A program made the translations under genes and the position numbers. The notes beneath the pieces were generated by a model that saw only the letters and a program-made list of their open reading frames with translations, was not told where the DNA came from and ran no database searches. From positions 17,407,086 through 17,471,085 of the forward strand of contig NC_037638.1 in assembly GCF_003254395.2 (NCBI RefSeq): a DNA stretch of 64,000 nucleotides, written 5' to 3'. This document shows, piece by piece, positions 48,761-60,403 of the stretch; position 1 is the stretch's first letter; each line of letters starts with the position of its first letter. Source of the stretch: Apis mellifera. Its lineage: Eukaryota; Arthropoda; Insecta; Hymenoptera; Apidae.

Positions 48761-51400
48761 AAAATACTGCACTCGGATTCGTCTGTCTATCATCGATATT
48801 GCTATGAATAACGAAACTACGATCTCTTTTTTTTTTCCTTTCTATCGAGAGTTGCGGTATCGACAATTTCTACCGGAACCGCAAACTTCCCCGATTTCTC
48901 TTGTTTCTGGCAGAAGTCCACACGCGAATAGGCGAGAGCCGTCTCGTAATATGCAAATAATCATAATCTTTAAAAGATTCAGATACACATTTCTTTTTTT
49001 TTTTTTTGCAACATTTTGTATGGTTGCATGCATGGTCGCGTGAATTATAGTATATAATAATCGGAAGTACGATATTTTTAAAAAAGAATTTTTATAATTT
49101 GATAAAATTTAAAAATATGAAACAATTTTTTTTCTTTTTTTTTTCTAGATATAAAATTTTATAAAAGAATGAAAGAATTATTTTCTTTCTTCTTTTTTTT
49201 ATGATAACATTAATAGATAATGTGTATTTTTTTGCTTTCTCATATAAGATAAGACTCCTTGATACTTTTATCGACATTTCCTCGAAAGTTTCAAGAAACT
49301 CGAAGTTATTAAATTACGGAAGTTACCTTGTAAGTTTGCAATTTCAAGGAATTTTTTTAAAACAAGTAGTACTCTCTTTTTCCTAAGCAAATTACAGATT
49401 TGTTGCATAAATAGTGAATCTTTCAAATAGTCATAAATTTCGTAAGTATATTTGTTATATAATTTTTAACTTCAAATCATTTTTTCCCCCATTTTTTTTT
49501 ATTGTTTCAATGAAACGTGCACTTTTAATTAAAATTATATTTTCCATAATTTTTAAATAAATAAATTATCAAATTTTACTATGATCTTTTTATAATAATT
49601 TTGAAATTAAATTTCTATTAAAATTTCTTATGTAAATTTTTTACATAGAAAAGCTTAATGTAAATATAAAATTTAAAAATCAGCAGATTAAATAATGAAT
49701 TTAATTTTATAATTATATAAAATTATGTTTACTTATTATATTTTTAAATTTCAAATGCACAATTCTGACTCCCATTCTGGTGAAATTTCACATAATTCCA
49801 AAATTTCATATAAATTTAAAATAGACTTAAAAACAAAGTTTTGCGAAAGATGAAAGTTTCTTTCTTAAAAATGGTCCTTTAAGTTACATCGACCGTAGCC
49901 CGGTAACAGCCTTTCCCGATCTAATAAAAAATAAATCTTATGATAATTTTCAATCAACTTTTTGATCGTTATTCTTTCGTCCGACTATCCGGGCAGTTAT
50001 GCATTTTAACTATCGCCATTTTACATTACCTAACTCCTAACTTAATAGTTTCAGGATAATTTATCTTTGTCGATTTTATTCTCTTTTTTTCTTTACGAGG
50101 AAACGATCCATCGACATTTTCAATATTTTTCCTTTCTCGATAAAACGCTATCTACATTGTTTATTATTCTTTTTTTATCGAAACACGTATCTCTGTGTCT
50201 ATTGATTACAAAAAGATGTAATTTTTAACTGGAAAAATCTAAAATCGATAATAGAAATTAACGTCATTGTTGTTGCATTCATTCAATAAATATATCCATT
50301 GTTATGTATCACGTGTACCATTGAATTTTATTTGGTAATTAACGAAAATTTTCGTACGATTAAACGTGTAAAATAATTGCATGATCGTTTAATGAACGTT
50401 AAATTAATATATTACTAATCGATTGTTTTACTATATTGAAATCCTTTTTGCAACAACACTACAATTTTATACGACAAAAGATACGACAAAAAAAATGGGA
50501 TATTTGTAAAATGGCACTCGAAATAAGTATTTTTTTAATGAAAACTATCTAAAATGGAAATTTATTTTTTATCCTAGATTATTCAATATTCTCGAGCTTT
50601 GATTTAATACTTATTGAGGCGATGTAGTAATATGCAGAAATTTCTGTACGTTTTCTTTATTGTCTTTTTTAGCTCTGCATTAGAGGGAGAAATTGAAGGA
50701 AGATTGGACATCGATATATATTCTAATATATCATATCTAAAAATAGAGATAAAATAATAACGTGAAATCTGTAGAAGGCATTCTATATAGCGGATAAATT
50801 TTCTATTATATAATTTTTTCTTTTCAATTGCTAATTATTATAAATTATTGAAAAATTACAAACAAGAATTCAATAATTTATTTATATTATAAATCTATTT
50901 GAACTTTGTTCAATCACTAATGTATCTAAAAACCATTCCACGATTCTCTTTCATTCCATTTGAACAGTATACAATCCTTCTTTTGAGTTCAAATCCGAAG
51001 TGAAGGAGGAACATTTCTCCTTTAGTAAAAATTAAGTAAGACACTTTAGGACTCCTTCAAGCTATTTTATATTGTTCCTGAGATGAGACTGACGAACTCT
51101 ATTCTATCTTTAATCATTATCATTCTCGCAAAATCAAATTCCCTCTTTTACTTACAAATACTCCTATCATTATTATACGACGTACTTTCTACAACTATTT
51201 CTAAAATTAAAAAGAAAATTGAAGTCTAATAATTCTCAAAATAATAAACAGTAAATTATATCCGCATGGAAACTACTCACACAAGGATAAATCAAACAAA
51301 GAAAACCAATAAAAGTAAAGAATTAAAAATTAATCTTCATCGAGTGCACATTTTACAAAATTCCTCTTCCTCCAGCTCAATTTATATCTAATTATCATCA
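48761..51400. other. small island then long AT-rich stretch
   Basis: 48770-49040 is mixed, with overlapping frames on both strands and an octamer at 48951-48958. 49051-51400 is mostly AT-rich; mixed patches near 49870-50120 and 50920-51120 have no long open frame. Confidence 0.5.
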
Positions 51401-51783
51401 CCATCACCTCGAATTACTATCTCAGAATCGTGTGCTCTAGCACAAATTAACCTCCTAAACCTACTAAAAATACTAAAAATAAAAATTCCTCATCCGCCTT
51501 CGAGAGATCGTTTCCTTTTTCTCTCTCTATACCTGTTGGCTCGCTCCGCTGCTTGCACGGTGCTTGCACAGTGTCGTTTTGTACATGTATACGTGTATAT
51601 ATGTGGGATGCTAGTGGAAGGATAGGATCAGGTGTGTTACGTACAAGGTGTGATGAGTTGGATAGATGGAAAGGGAGGATTTTCGAGAGGGTTGAAACGG
51701 CCGAGGGCGGGACGTGTGGAAGTGAGTGGGACAAGGCCTAAAAGTCAGATTGCGACGTGGCCAGGGCACTCTCGGCCGTTTCC
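51401..51783. other. CpG-rich island
   Basis: Mixed sequence with frames open on both strands (minus 51447-51734, plus 51553-51741 and 51632-51877), none recognisable. If the minus-strand exon at 51784-51873 is real and terminal, this would be its 3' untranslated region. Confidence 0.35.
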
Positions 51784-51873
51784 TCACGTCGTCATAAGGG
51801 CCTGGTCACTTCGCCGCACTCGCAGTGCGTTGGGTGACCCCGTCGATCCACGCGATTGCTTATCGAGTGATCG
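51784..51873 (-). CDS. candidate terminal exon, 29 residues
   Basis: An excellent minus-strand acceptor (CATTTTCTCTGTTTCAG) ends at 51874. One frame reads 29 codons to a TGA at 51784: it starts RSLDKQSRGSTGSPNALRVR and ends SDQALMTT. A second frame is also open for 26 codons and contains HCECGE. A GAC/GTGAGG donor-like site overlaps the stop, so an internal exon is possible. The DNA is GC-rich and contains a strong hairpin (51804-51839). No family recognised. Confidence 0.27.
   Translation of the reverse strand, partial: RSLDKQSRGSTGSPNALRVRRSDQALMTT
51804..51839. repeat. interrupted hairpin, 12 Watson-Crick pairs
   Basis: Outer arms GGTCAC/GTGACC and inner arms CGCACT/AGTGCG are separated by a small internal loop; the apex is CGC. 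It lies entirely in the candidate exon above. Too compact for a microRNA precursor; the outer arm also contains a GGTCA nuclear-receptor half site. Confidence 0.9.
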
Positions 51874-53279
51874 CTGAAACAGAGAAAATGAATTAATTAA
51901 TTTAAGAAAAACAAGAACGATAGTCAGTGTAGGTGTAGTATTCGAGGATTGTTAAAAATTCGCCTCTAATGTGATTCTTTGTGATCTTGAGGATTTTGCG
52001 TTGAGAATCATCGTTATCTTCAAAACTTCTTGAATGTGCCTTCACAAATAATTGGAATAATTATTATAATATTTCAAAGTAATGAAAAATAAAGGACCTA
52101 TATTTGTCACGTATCCTTGATGAAGAAATTTTTATTTATTTCAAAAAATAAATGAAATTCATTAAAAAAATACGAATGATTTATATGTTCTTCATATTAT
52201 AGGTAATTAATATGTTAATATTTTTTATTTCATAATGTATCCAAACTTTATCAAGTATACGATGACTTATAAATGGGGATATACTTCAATTTACAGCTAT
52301 ATTTTCTAAATAAATACCTAGCTTTTAAACTCCTCTGGTACATCCACGAAACTTCGGAAATTCCATCACAGGGAAATTTTACAAGTTCGTGACACAATAC
52401 AACGTGCTCGAAACTCGTAACTTTATTAATTTATAAAGTTGCTTTCCCGTAATAAATAGATATTTTCTATGAAAGGAAAGTCAATTTGGAACAATGTTAA
52501 CTAAATGAAAATTTTTTAATGGAATTAAAATTGGTATTTTTTACATTCAGAAATATCTAATAAAATATCGATTTTTAAATTCTATTTAAAACATTTGCAA
52601 ATTCTGTTAAATGTACAAAATATACAAAGTACAAATAATTTCAACATCGTGGAAAGATGTGTTTAATGAAAGAACTACGAACCACGAACAATATTTTAAT
52701 CATTCAGATTCATCTTTAAAAAAAAGTCAATCTTTACGAATAATGGATCTACCAGTGAATAATTTTTTGTATCTACGATCCAACTGATAATTCAACCAAC
52801 TTGTAATGGGCCTTTCAGGCAAGCATCGTATTCAAAATTAAATCTTGTCGATCTTTGGTTCGCGAAAAAAAGGCTTTAACCTAAATTTCGTAGATTGATT
52901 TCCCAAATTGCACTCCTAACGAAGAATAGGGCTTGGCTGCCATAATAACGAAGAAGATACTTTGAAATTTTCATTCGGATATTAGATATTAATATATAAA
53001 TAATATCCTATGAAATAATAAACGTTGAATCATGATAAGGAATTCGAATATTACTGCAAGAGTATTTTATAATGGAGGAGGAAATTAGAACATTTTTAGA
53101 AAGAAGATTAACGTTGTTAAAATAAAATTTCATTATAATCTTTTTTTTTTAAATTGTGATTTGTTGTCGTTATTACCTTTCTCTTTCATTTAAGATTGGA
53201 TTCTTATAATTTTATGCATTTCTAAGTAATTAAATTCGCGACATAATGAAAAACTATCTCTTCTTCATCAACTAAATTG
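51874..53279. other. AT-rich stretch, no gene
   Basis: AT-rich with mixed patches near 52320-52440 and 52800-52980 that have stops in all frames. Confidence 0.5.
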
Positions 53280-53640
53280 GACAAAAAAAAAATAAAATAC
53301 CCTGAAGAAATATAAAAAAAAAAATAAGAAAAATATAAAAAAATACGATTCGAGAGCGAAAAACAGTAGAGAAACGAGAAATGTGAAGTAAATGACAAAG
53401 AAAATGGAATGCAGACTAGAAAAAAGAGATAGCAAAGGGAAAGGCATGAAAAGAAAACACAAAGGATGAGCACAAGAAGGAAAGATTAAAGTTAAATCTA
53501 AAAAAGAACATGGCGGTGAGAGAAGAAAAGTAAATAGAAGATAGAGAGTGAGAAAGGAGGATAGAATTTTAGGATGGGTGAAAAAGAAAATGGCAATAGG
53601 ACTGGAAAGCTGGTAACAATTCACTGCAAGGGAAAAAAAA
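53280..53640. repeat. polypurine-biased tract
   Basis: About 360 bp with strong A/G bias on the plus strand. The minus-strand frames across it (53268-53663, 53222-53473) are Phe/Ser/Leu runs created by pyrimidine codons, not protein-like. Such tracts can form triplexes or reflect old GAAA-type microsatellites. Confidence 0.75.
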
Positions 53641-53680
53641 AACCGTGAATATGATGTTACCATGACCTACATCGATGCGG
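53569..53680 (-). CDS. candidate exon end, 36 open codons
   Basis: On the minus strand a strong acceptor (CCCTGTTCTTTTCACAG) ends at 53681. One frame after it is open for 36 codons (RIDVGHGNIIFT at the start) to a TAA at 53569. A second strong acceptor (T10 then CCCTTGCAG) lies inside at about 53631. Because the DNA below is the pyrimidine-rich strand of the tract, acceptor-like sequences are expected here, which weakens the call. Confidence 0.13.
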
Positions 53681-53830
53681 CTGTGAAAAGAACAGGGAAT
53701 AGAGGCCGGGCCATTGTCAGTGACTACGGACCGATCATATCAGACGAAGCGACGAAGCTCGCGTAGTAGTTACGACCTGATAATGGTCAGACAATTGCAA
53801 ATTGCGTGTTGGACCTCATTAAAGTGCCTA
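53681..53830. other. compact island, likely non-coding element
   Basis: One hundred and fifty bases of mixed, CpG-containing sequence between a purine tract and AT-rich DNA, with CAATTGCAAATTG near 53796 and a TAATGG word. Stops occur in all frames. Looks like a conserved element or exon flank. Confidence 0.35.
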
Positions 53831-55391
53831 TAACAATTTTTATTTACTCATTCCTATTTGTTGGTTGGAAATGAATTCTAGAATAAATCCAGCTAATGGT
53901 TATTATTTTAATAATGTGTTATATTTACTTTTTATTCTACATATAAAATAAAGTGGATATTCTCTTAATGGGAGACATAAGAGATATTCTATGTATTGGA
54001 AAACCTCGAAGAAAATGAGAATACTCGAATCATTATATTTATCTTGTATTTGCATTGATATATCAGGTAATTAAAAAAATATTCATTAAAAAATTGATAT
54101 CGAAAATTAACATCGAAAAATGATTATAAAAAGATTTACTATTATCTGTTCTTTATCTGTATTTTATATTCTATTAATTTTTTCGTTATCATATTACATC
54201 ATTATATCAAAGAACGAGAGATATTAACATGACAATGAATCATCCTATAGTATTAATCACTTAACTATTTGATGAATGTAGAACAAGAATTTTTAATTTC
54301 AATCATCGTTAGTATCCTGAATGAATATTAATTATTATCTTCTGAGAATATTAAATATTTTTAACTTATAAATTGAAATTTTATTACACTTCATCAAAAA
54401 AAGAGAAAAACAGAAATTATGTTTGTGCTTCTACTATATTATAATTATAATCGTGCGTTTTAATTGGTCAGGAAATATTGTTAAAAATATTTCTTTTGAA
54501 AAATAGAATTTTTTTCATCTATAAACTTTCTTTTCTATAAAAACCAATTACTTGATATGTGGAAAATACTTCGAGCAATCGCAACTGTTGCCCTACATAA
54601 AAGCTCTTAATCAATCTGAATAGCTTGTTGGCGAAAATCGATGCCATGTATTTATCAATTGCGTAATCGAGAAGTACTGTGTAAGCCATATTCCCAACAC
54701 TTGGACATTTCAATGATTTAGAAGAAATAGCAGTTCGAAACGAATAGCATGAGGTCACTCATAAATAATCAGTGGTCACAACTGTTTATGATCAGACTAC
54801 TTACGTACCATATAATATGAAATCGATAAGAAGAAACGTAATTTTGTTAATTCTTATTTAATCAGATATATTTGTTGTTGAGAAATTAATGAAAATTTTG
54901 TCTCATTTTTTATTTTTTTTATTTATAAATCGTTTGTTAAAGTGGGTGACACGAGAAAACGAAAATTTCGAAGCACAATCAACTCTCTGGAAGTATGACC
55001 TATTAATGGTTAATAATCGATCTGCTTGAAGAGAAATTCCATTAGCGACGGGATACGGAAGCAATTTTAACGAAGTAATGAAACGACCATTCTGTTAATT
55101 TAAATTTTTGCTTTGCGGGGAAACATAAAATTAAGTGAAACGCGTACCAACAAAATAATAAATTCAAATTTCATGAGTTTCTTTCTAAAAGATTTTAACA
55201 ATATAAAATATTTCACATTAATCACATTACAACATAAGTGATACTTCTCAATATTTATTAAATAATAATATAATAAAATCAAAAAAATAATCAAATTAAA
55301 TGACAAAGAAATAGATAATTCTTGATAGCATACATATTATTTATATTTTTGCATATCAATCAAATTATCATTTCAATTTCAACATAGATAT
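53831..55391. other. AT-rich stretch, no gene
   Basis: AT-rich with a mixed patch at 54510-54830 (minus frame 54519-54758, 79 codons, unassignable) and 54950-55100. Confidence 0.5.
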
Positions 55392-55414
55392 TATATATAT
55401 ATATATATATATAT
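55392..55414. repeat. TA microsatellite
   Basis: Twenty-three bases of perfect alternating T/A. Confidence 0.95.
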
Positions 55415-55430
55415 CAATGATCTAATGATT

Positions 55431-56060
55431 CATACATGATGTAGACACACCATGAATTGTCACCGTCCGATTGACACCGCACATGAATTAATGACAATGT
55501 CGAGAACGGTATTATAGATATTAGACGCGATTAAATCGCGATTACGAGTGATTCGCTTCAATTTGTAGCAGCGCCTATTAAATATCGATTTCCGCGCGGC
55601 AGAATTTCCATTTGCCGCGGAATATGGAGGCGGTCGGTGGTGGTGCTTTATCGTGGCGCAGCTATCGATTGCTTCTACCACTTGCTACCTTCTTCCTTCT
55701 CTTTCTCTCCTTTTTATTTTTATTTTTCCTTTTTCCCCCTCTCTCTCTCTCTCGCTTTTTTCTTTTTTTCTTTTACAATATCGTGCGATGAAAACGTTGC
55801 TGCGCATGCAACAAGACATCGGTGAGAGGAATTAAAGCGGCGGTTTCGATTTACCACCACGACGGAACGAATTGTTCTCGTGACCGAAAGATCGATCACG
55901 AAATACGAATCCCCCATTTCGCCTCTCTCGTTGCTTATGTGTCAACATTATTATATCGACAAGCTGACTGTCGTGTTAGCTGTTATTGATTCCAAGTAAT
56001 GCACGCTAAGGACTGTTTACAGTAGTTCTCGAAAGAAACTCGATTCTAGGAACGCCATGT
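55431..56060. other. CpG-rich island with pyrimidine tract
   Basis: Mixed sequence at 55440-55685 and 55785-56050 flanks a C/T tract. Short open frames lie on both strands (minus 55460-55681 and 55720-55917, plus 55637-55825 and 55653-55835); the central parts are translated pyrimidine repeat. Candidate regulatory island. Confidence 0.4.
55688..55773 (+). repeat. pyrimidine tract with (CT)7
   Basis: Eighty-odd bases of almost pure C/T on the plus strand, including CT repeats at 55739-55753. Plus-strand intron ends can look like this, but no exon-like sequence begins at its 3' end. Confidence 0.88.
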
Positions 56061-56685
56061 ACTTATGAAATGGTTAATAAGGATGTTTCTGATTTTCTGA
56101 TATGGTATAAGTGGGCTTTAAGATTGATTCGATAAGATTATTACAATTTTCGGTGACATTATATTGGAAATTGTTATTGGGAATAGTTTACTGGAAATTT
56201 TATGCTCTAGAGTTGATGATTAGAGATATTGTTGGTAAGGATATAGAAAATACGTATGTAAAGACTCCTGAAAATATATTGTGAATAATAAATATACTCG
56301 ACTATATCTAATAGATTAAAATTACGTAAGATAATAGTTATTAATATCGCGTGCGTTAAATGTATTACAGTGACTTAAAAAAAAAAAGTACTATTAAATA
56401 ATTATTAAATTCTAACTTTTTATTACTAAATATACGTTTGATTAATTATTGTTTGAAAAGAAAAATATAATTGAATTGAATTTCTATTTTAAGTAATCTT
56501 ATTAGTAATCTTGTAATTTAAATAAATATTCTTTTTCCATCGCTAATGAAAAAAATCAAACATTAAGTAGATAATTAACAGAAAACAACATCCCCAGAGA
56601 ATAAAATTACAAAATAGCTTTCACGAAATCCACGTAAAATGATAACAAGAGCAAAAAACGAATTTGTAAAAAAAAACTCGAAATC
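56061..56685. other. AT-rich stretch, no gene
   Basis: AT-rich with A11 at about 56377-56387. Nothing supported. Confidence 0.5.
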
Positions 56686-57051
56686 TTGAAATCATCTGAT
56701 AAATTTTATCAAACACAGAAAAATTTCTCAAATGAATGCTCCCTCACGGGGATTCAATATTCCGCGAAACACGGGTTTAAAATTTATATCCTTTGCCACG
56801 CTCGCAATCATAACTTCAATTCTACGGAGGATACAAACGACGAAAAGGGGGTCGATGTATTTGTCCTTTCTCTCCCCTCCCTCCCTCTTCCCTTCACCCT
56901 ATTAATCGTCTATATAACGTTCGCTGACATTCTGAAAAGGTTGGAGTCTCGTTTAACGACAACGCTTGTACACGAGGATCCATCTAGAGGATTAAAGCTC
57001 GTCGAAACGGCGAGACTACCACTCTGCAAGGATCGAATGCTTTTGCTATGA
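56686..57051 (+). CDS. unassigned open frame, 121 codons
   Basis: The frame is open from 56638 to a TGA at 57049-57051, without ATG at its upstream end. Pieces: KSSDKFYQTQKNFSNECSLT, then a hydrophobic run (VFVLSLPSLPLPFTLLIVYI) that could be one membrane segment, then RLESRLTTTLVHEDPSRGL. The hydrophobic part coincides with a C/T-rich tract, so it is partly compositional. No family recognised. Confidence 0.14.
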   Translation: MKSSDKFYQTQKNFSNECSLTGIQYSAKHGFKIYILCHARNHNFNSTEDTNDEKGVDVFVLSLPSLPLPFTLLIVYITFADILKRLESRLTTTLVHEDPSRGLKLVETARLPLCKDRMLLL

Positions 57052-58174
57052 CAAATAAAACTGTAGCCGGATAATTGAAAATTGAGATACCTGGTATCGA
57101 TACCGAGTATCTTAAGCATAGTGTTTATAGGGATTTTTGAAGGAAAAGTGGTATTATAAGATTGAAAGACAGAAATGAGAGAACTTGTGTAAGTATTTGA
57201 TCGATAAATAAATAAATGGATCTTCTTTTAATCTGCTAATCAGATTACAAGTGGAATCTTCTATAATCACGTTAATGTAACGAGTTTGAAGTTGATGGAG
57301 ATACGTATAGAAATAAAATGAATGTGAAACAAGCACGTGAAATGCTAAAAAATAATCTTATTAATTTTTAATAATTTTGTATAATGTGAATGAAGATTAT
57401 TCATCATTGAATAATAATAATGTTTCGTTATTAGAAATCTTTGTATTCTGAAATAGCGAATAGCAAATATGTATGAAGATAGAACTATAAATTCCGTGTT
57501 CAGTATCACACGAAAACCACGATACAAGCCATCGACCATGCACATCGGCTCAAGCCCTTGTCTTCCATCTATTCAGCTTATCTTAATCTATCGGATTTTC
57601 AACAAGAACTATGGTCACTTAATTTAATACTATATTCGACGTTCGTACGAGGAAAATCATAGTAAAAAAAAGAAAATTAATTTAGTCGATTTTAATAGAT
57701 TTTTATATACGATTTATAATTAAATCTTCCATAATCTATTTTATAATAAATATTGTTGACTTCCATTGTTAATATCAACCGATTATCTCAGCTTATAATT
57801 TTCTTTTATCCTTATAATTCATTTTATATGCAAATGAAACAATATCTACATTCTAATTAAATATCAATCAGATTTTCTAATTAAATACTTAATCCAGAAA
57901 GATCTCTCTTATACTTAAAAAAATTCAATTTGCATCACACGAGTACAATAAGAACAAGAATTTTAAATTCAAAGACATCTTAAAATATTAAATTTTTCCT
58001 ATCTTTTCACCTGCATTTTTCACATTCTTACAAAGGTATCTCCGTCATAAAAAATCATAAATAAAACCAATTCACCAAAAATAAATTTTCGATTCTTTTA
58101 ATCTCAAAAATCATCTCTAAACTCTTCAATTCCAAAAATCTTTTCAATACTTCAAAAAAAAAAACCACATATCC
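57052..58174. other. AT-rich stretch, no gene
   Basis: AT-rich with mixed patches at 57050-57120 and 57480-57620. Octamers at 57828-57835 and 57928-57935. The 60-70 codon minus frames here (56910-57119, 57154-57336, 57345-57545) are chance-like. Confidence 0.5.
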
Positions 58175-58255
58175 CTACAAAATTAGCTCGGGTACCTCGG
58201 GCTCGCTAGACCCGTACCGCAGCCAACAGTGGACTTCCACAGCAGGCTGCAGCCC
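58175..58255 (-). CDS. candidate terminal exon, 26 residues
   Basis: A textbook minus-strand acceptor (GTTTGTTTCTTTACCTCAG) ends at 58256. The frame starting GLQPAVEVHCWLRYG reads to a TAG at 58175; a donor-like GAG/GTACCC at 58196 would instead give a 60-nt phase-0 internal exon. All three frames are open for at least 45 nt. The same DNA on the plus strand ends in CCTGAG/GTAAAG, an equally good donor, with a weaker acceptor (CTACAAAATTAG) 74 nt upstream. So an exon is plausible but its strand is not settled. No family recognised. Confidence 0.25.
   Translation of the reverse strand, partial: GLQPAVEVHCWLRYGSSEPEVPELIL
58219..58250. repeat. imperfect hairpin inside the 58.2 kb candidate exon
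   Basis: GCAGCC (58219) pairs with GGCTGC (58245), then a 2x2 internal loop, one C-G pair, a mismatch, and GTGG/CCAC closing an ACTT loop: 11 pairs in 32 nt. Confidence 0.85.
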
Positions 58256-58845
58256 CTGAGGTAAAGAAACAAACGCTCTATTTCCACGAAGGCTCGCTAA
58301 TAGCTCTCTAAACGGTACAAAGGTAAGCGAGCACGTATGTTAAAACCTTAGAAACTCGATCTCAAGTAGAGAAAGGTGATTGTCCTTGCCCTTGCTTCCT
58401 AACTCGCACGCACGCCGATCGAGAGAGCATGAAAACTCGCGTGACGAGGCGAATTTCGAACGAAACCGCTCGACTCGATGCGCCCCTGAATCAAAGGATT
58501 CATCACATCGAGAAATTTCAAGCATTTCCGGCCGAGCGTGGTTGATGAAGAGGCGCGTGCGCTCACGCACATACGAACCACTGGTTAGCGTGACAGTAAT
58601 AAATTTACCAGGCTAAAAGCTTTGCGCTGGACTCGACGTTACCAGCCACCGAGATACTTGGTCCCGTGTTATTAATTTCACCCTTATTCCTACGGGATTT
58701 AACGTAATTCTGTAATATTCGGTAAATTAACTGTCGGGAAATTATTACATTCGGATTATGCGTTCGACTACCCCTGGAATATCCGAATGACTCGAGATAT
58801 TCGTAATGGAAATCGTTTTCATTCTCGTTTAATTAATACAGTTGG
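58256..58845. other. CpG-rich island
   Basis: A plus-strand GTAAGC donor follows ACAAAG at 58322/58323, with no clear exon before it. Frames 58380-58616 (plus), 58340-58570 and 58399-58581 (minus) overlap and are not recognisable; the last is preceded by an acceptor-like CCTTTGATTCAG. 58620-58840 is mixed, with no open frame. Confidence 0.35.
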
Positions 58846-59500
58846 TGAATTAAAGTTTCAACGAGTGAATTATCAATTGATATTTCCTTGAGTTACTTTA
58901 TTTAAGAGATATATTAGAGTGATTGATATTTTGAAGGAATAAATTATCGATTGGTTGCGTAATTTTATATGAGGGATGAATTTTGATCGGTATTTTCAAG
59001 GGATGAATTATTGATTGGTTATGTAATTTTATATGATTGATATTTTAAAGGAATAAATTATCGATTGGTTGTGTAATTTTATGAGAGATGAATTAGTGAT
59101 TGGATACTTTGAAGGAGTAAATTATCCATTGATATTTTTTTCGTTATGTAATTTTATATAAGATATTGATTAAAATTTGGATAAAAATATTTAACTTCGT
59201 CAATTGATGTTTCACAATGAATATTAAATTGGAATTATTCTATGAAATATTTGAAAATATTCATTTGATAATGTGAATGGTGAATTAATATTTCAAGGGA
59301 TACAATTTCACATTTCATATTTCGAGAGAGTGAAATTTTATATGTGGAATATTGATTTACATTGAATGAAAATATAAACCTAACTTAGAGTTCTTATATG
59401 ATAAAGATATATGTAGAATTAATATGGACGGAGAATTAATATTTTAGTGAATGAATTATTAATTGATTTTTCATTTATATGAAATATTAATTAATCTTCA
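58846..59500. repeat. degenerate minisatellite, units of about 50-64 bp
   Basis: Units beginning GATTGATATTTTGAAGGAAT recur at 58921, 58985, 59035 and 59098, each followed by an AAATTATCGATTGGTT-like middle and TAATTTTATA. More decayed copies precede (58846) and follow (about 59281 and 59431). Unit length varies because some copies carry an extra GAGGGATGAATT segment. Confidence 0.8.
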
Positions 59501-60381
59501 AAATTATTCTACAGAGAGAAGATCAATTATTGTCTTTCAATCCATATTTTCGCAGAATATAATCTCATTTGCAATTTGAATAGACGAAAACCATCGAATA
59601 TCTTTACCACTACAAAAAAAAAAAAAGAAAAGAAAACACATTAATTCACCATTCACATTTCACATAAAATTAATTATTCAAATTAAAATGCTCTTTTCAT
59701 CATCTTAACCAATCATCTAACTAAATTCATTAAAATCGAAACTCGTTGAAAAGCCAACCAATCGTAACAAATCAAAACCAAGTACACGATGTAATCTACA
59801 AACATCAAAATAGCTTTTCAATATATATATTGAAATCAATCAAAGCATTAAAAACGTTTGATACGCGATTGTAATTCGATTAAGAGGATTAATGACCACG
59901 TAATATAATCAAATCAATTGCATCCCTTGCTATCCATCGTTAATCAAAATTCAAACAGCATGCAACCCCCTCCAAACGATAGATAGATTTCAATCTCACC
60001 GAAATATTTTCCCTCTATAAATAACTCTTTTACTTTTACCATTCAACCCGGATACCGATGATACTCCATGAAATAAGCTCTTTCCTTCCACCTCTCGCTC
60101 TAATCTCTGCTACGGCCGTGTTCAATATTTAATCGCGATCGGCGAAAGTGTAGATTGCCAATTTCGTTCCTAACTAAAAATAAACTCCGAGCGTCTCGTT
60201 TTAATCCCACCCTCTCCTATTCCGATCCAATCCTCTCTTATATGTCGGTTGGTACGAGAGTTGCGTTGGATCGAGAAAATTATTATAATGGGTTCGATAA
60301 TCGAGAAGTTCTATCGATAAGTTTTAGTTTATAAGATCTGTAGCTGGATCCGAGAATTTTCGTGAATGGAGGAAAGTTTAA
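59501..60381. other. AT-rich then mixed, no gene
   Basis: A13 at 59614-59626. 60040-60380 is a more complex, CpG-containing part with C/T-rich sequence near 60085-60240 and no frame above 60 codons. Confidence 0.45.
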
Positions 60382-60403
60382 TTGCGCGAGATGTCTCGCG
60401 CAA
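60382..60403. repeat. perfect 10-bp GC-rich palindrome
   Basis: TTGCGCGAGA (60382-60391), TG, TCTCGCGCAA (60394-60403). Very GC-rich for this window. It partly resembles the TCTCGCGAGA element of vertebrate promoters, but that is only a resemblance. Confidence 0.93.

Noticed and set aside
51804..51839. microRNA precursor
   Set aside because: The hairpin is about 36 nt with a 3-base loop; too short for Drosha/Dicer processing.
53222..53663. 131- and 83-codon minus-strand hydrophobic ORFs
   Set aside because: Translation of a pyrimidine-rich strand gives Phe, Ser and Leu runs; strand bias, not protein, explains them.
58256..58322. Exon ending at the GTAAGC donor at 58323
   Set aside because: No adequate acceptor and stops in the frame; only a non-coding first exon would fit, and no promoter is visible.
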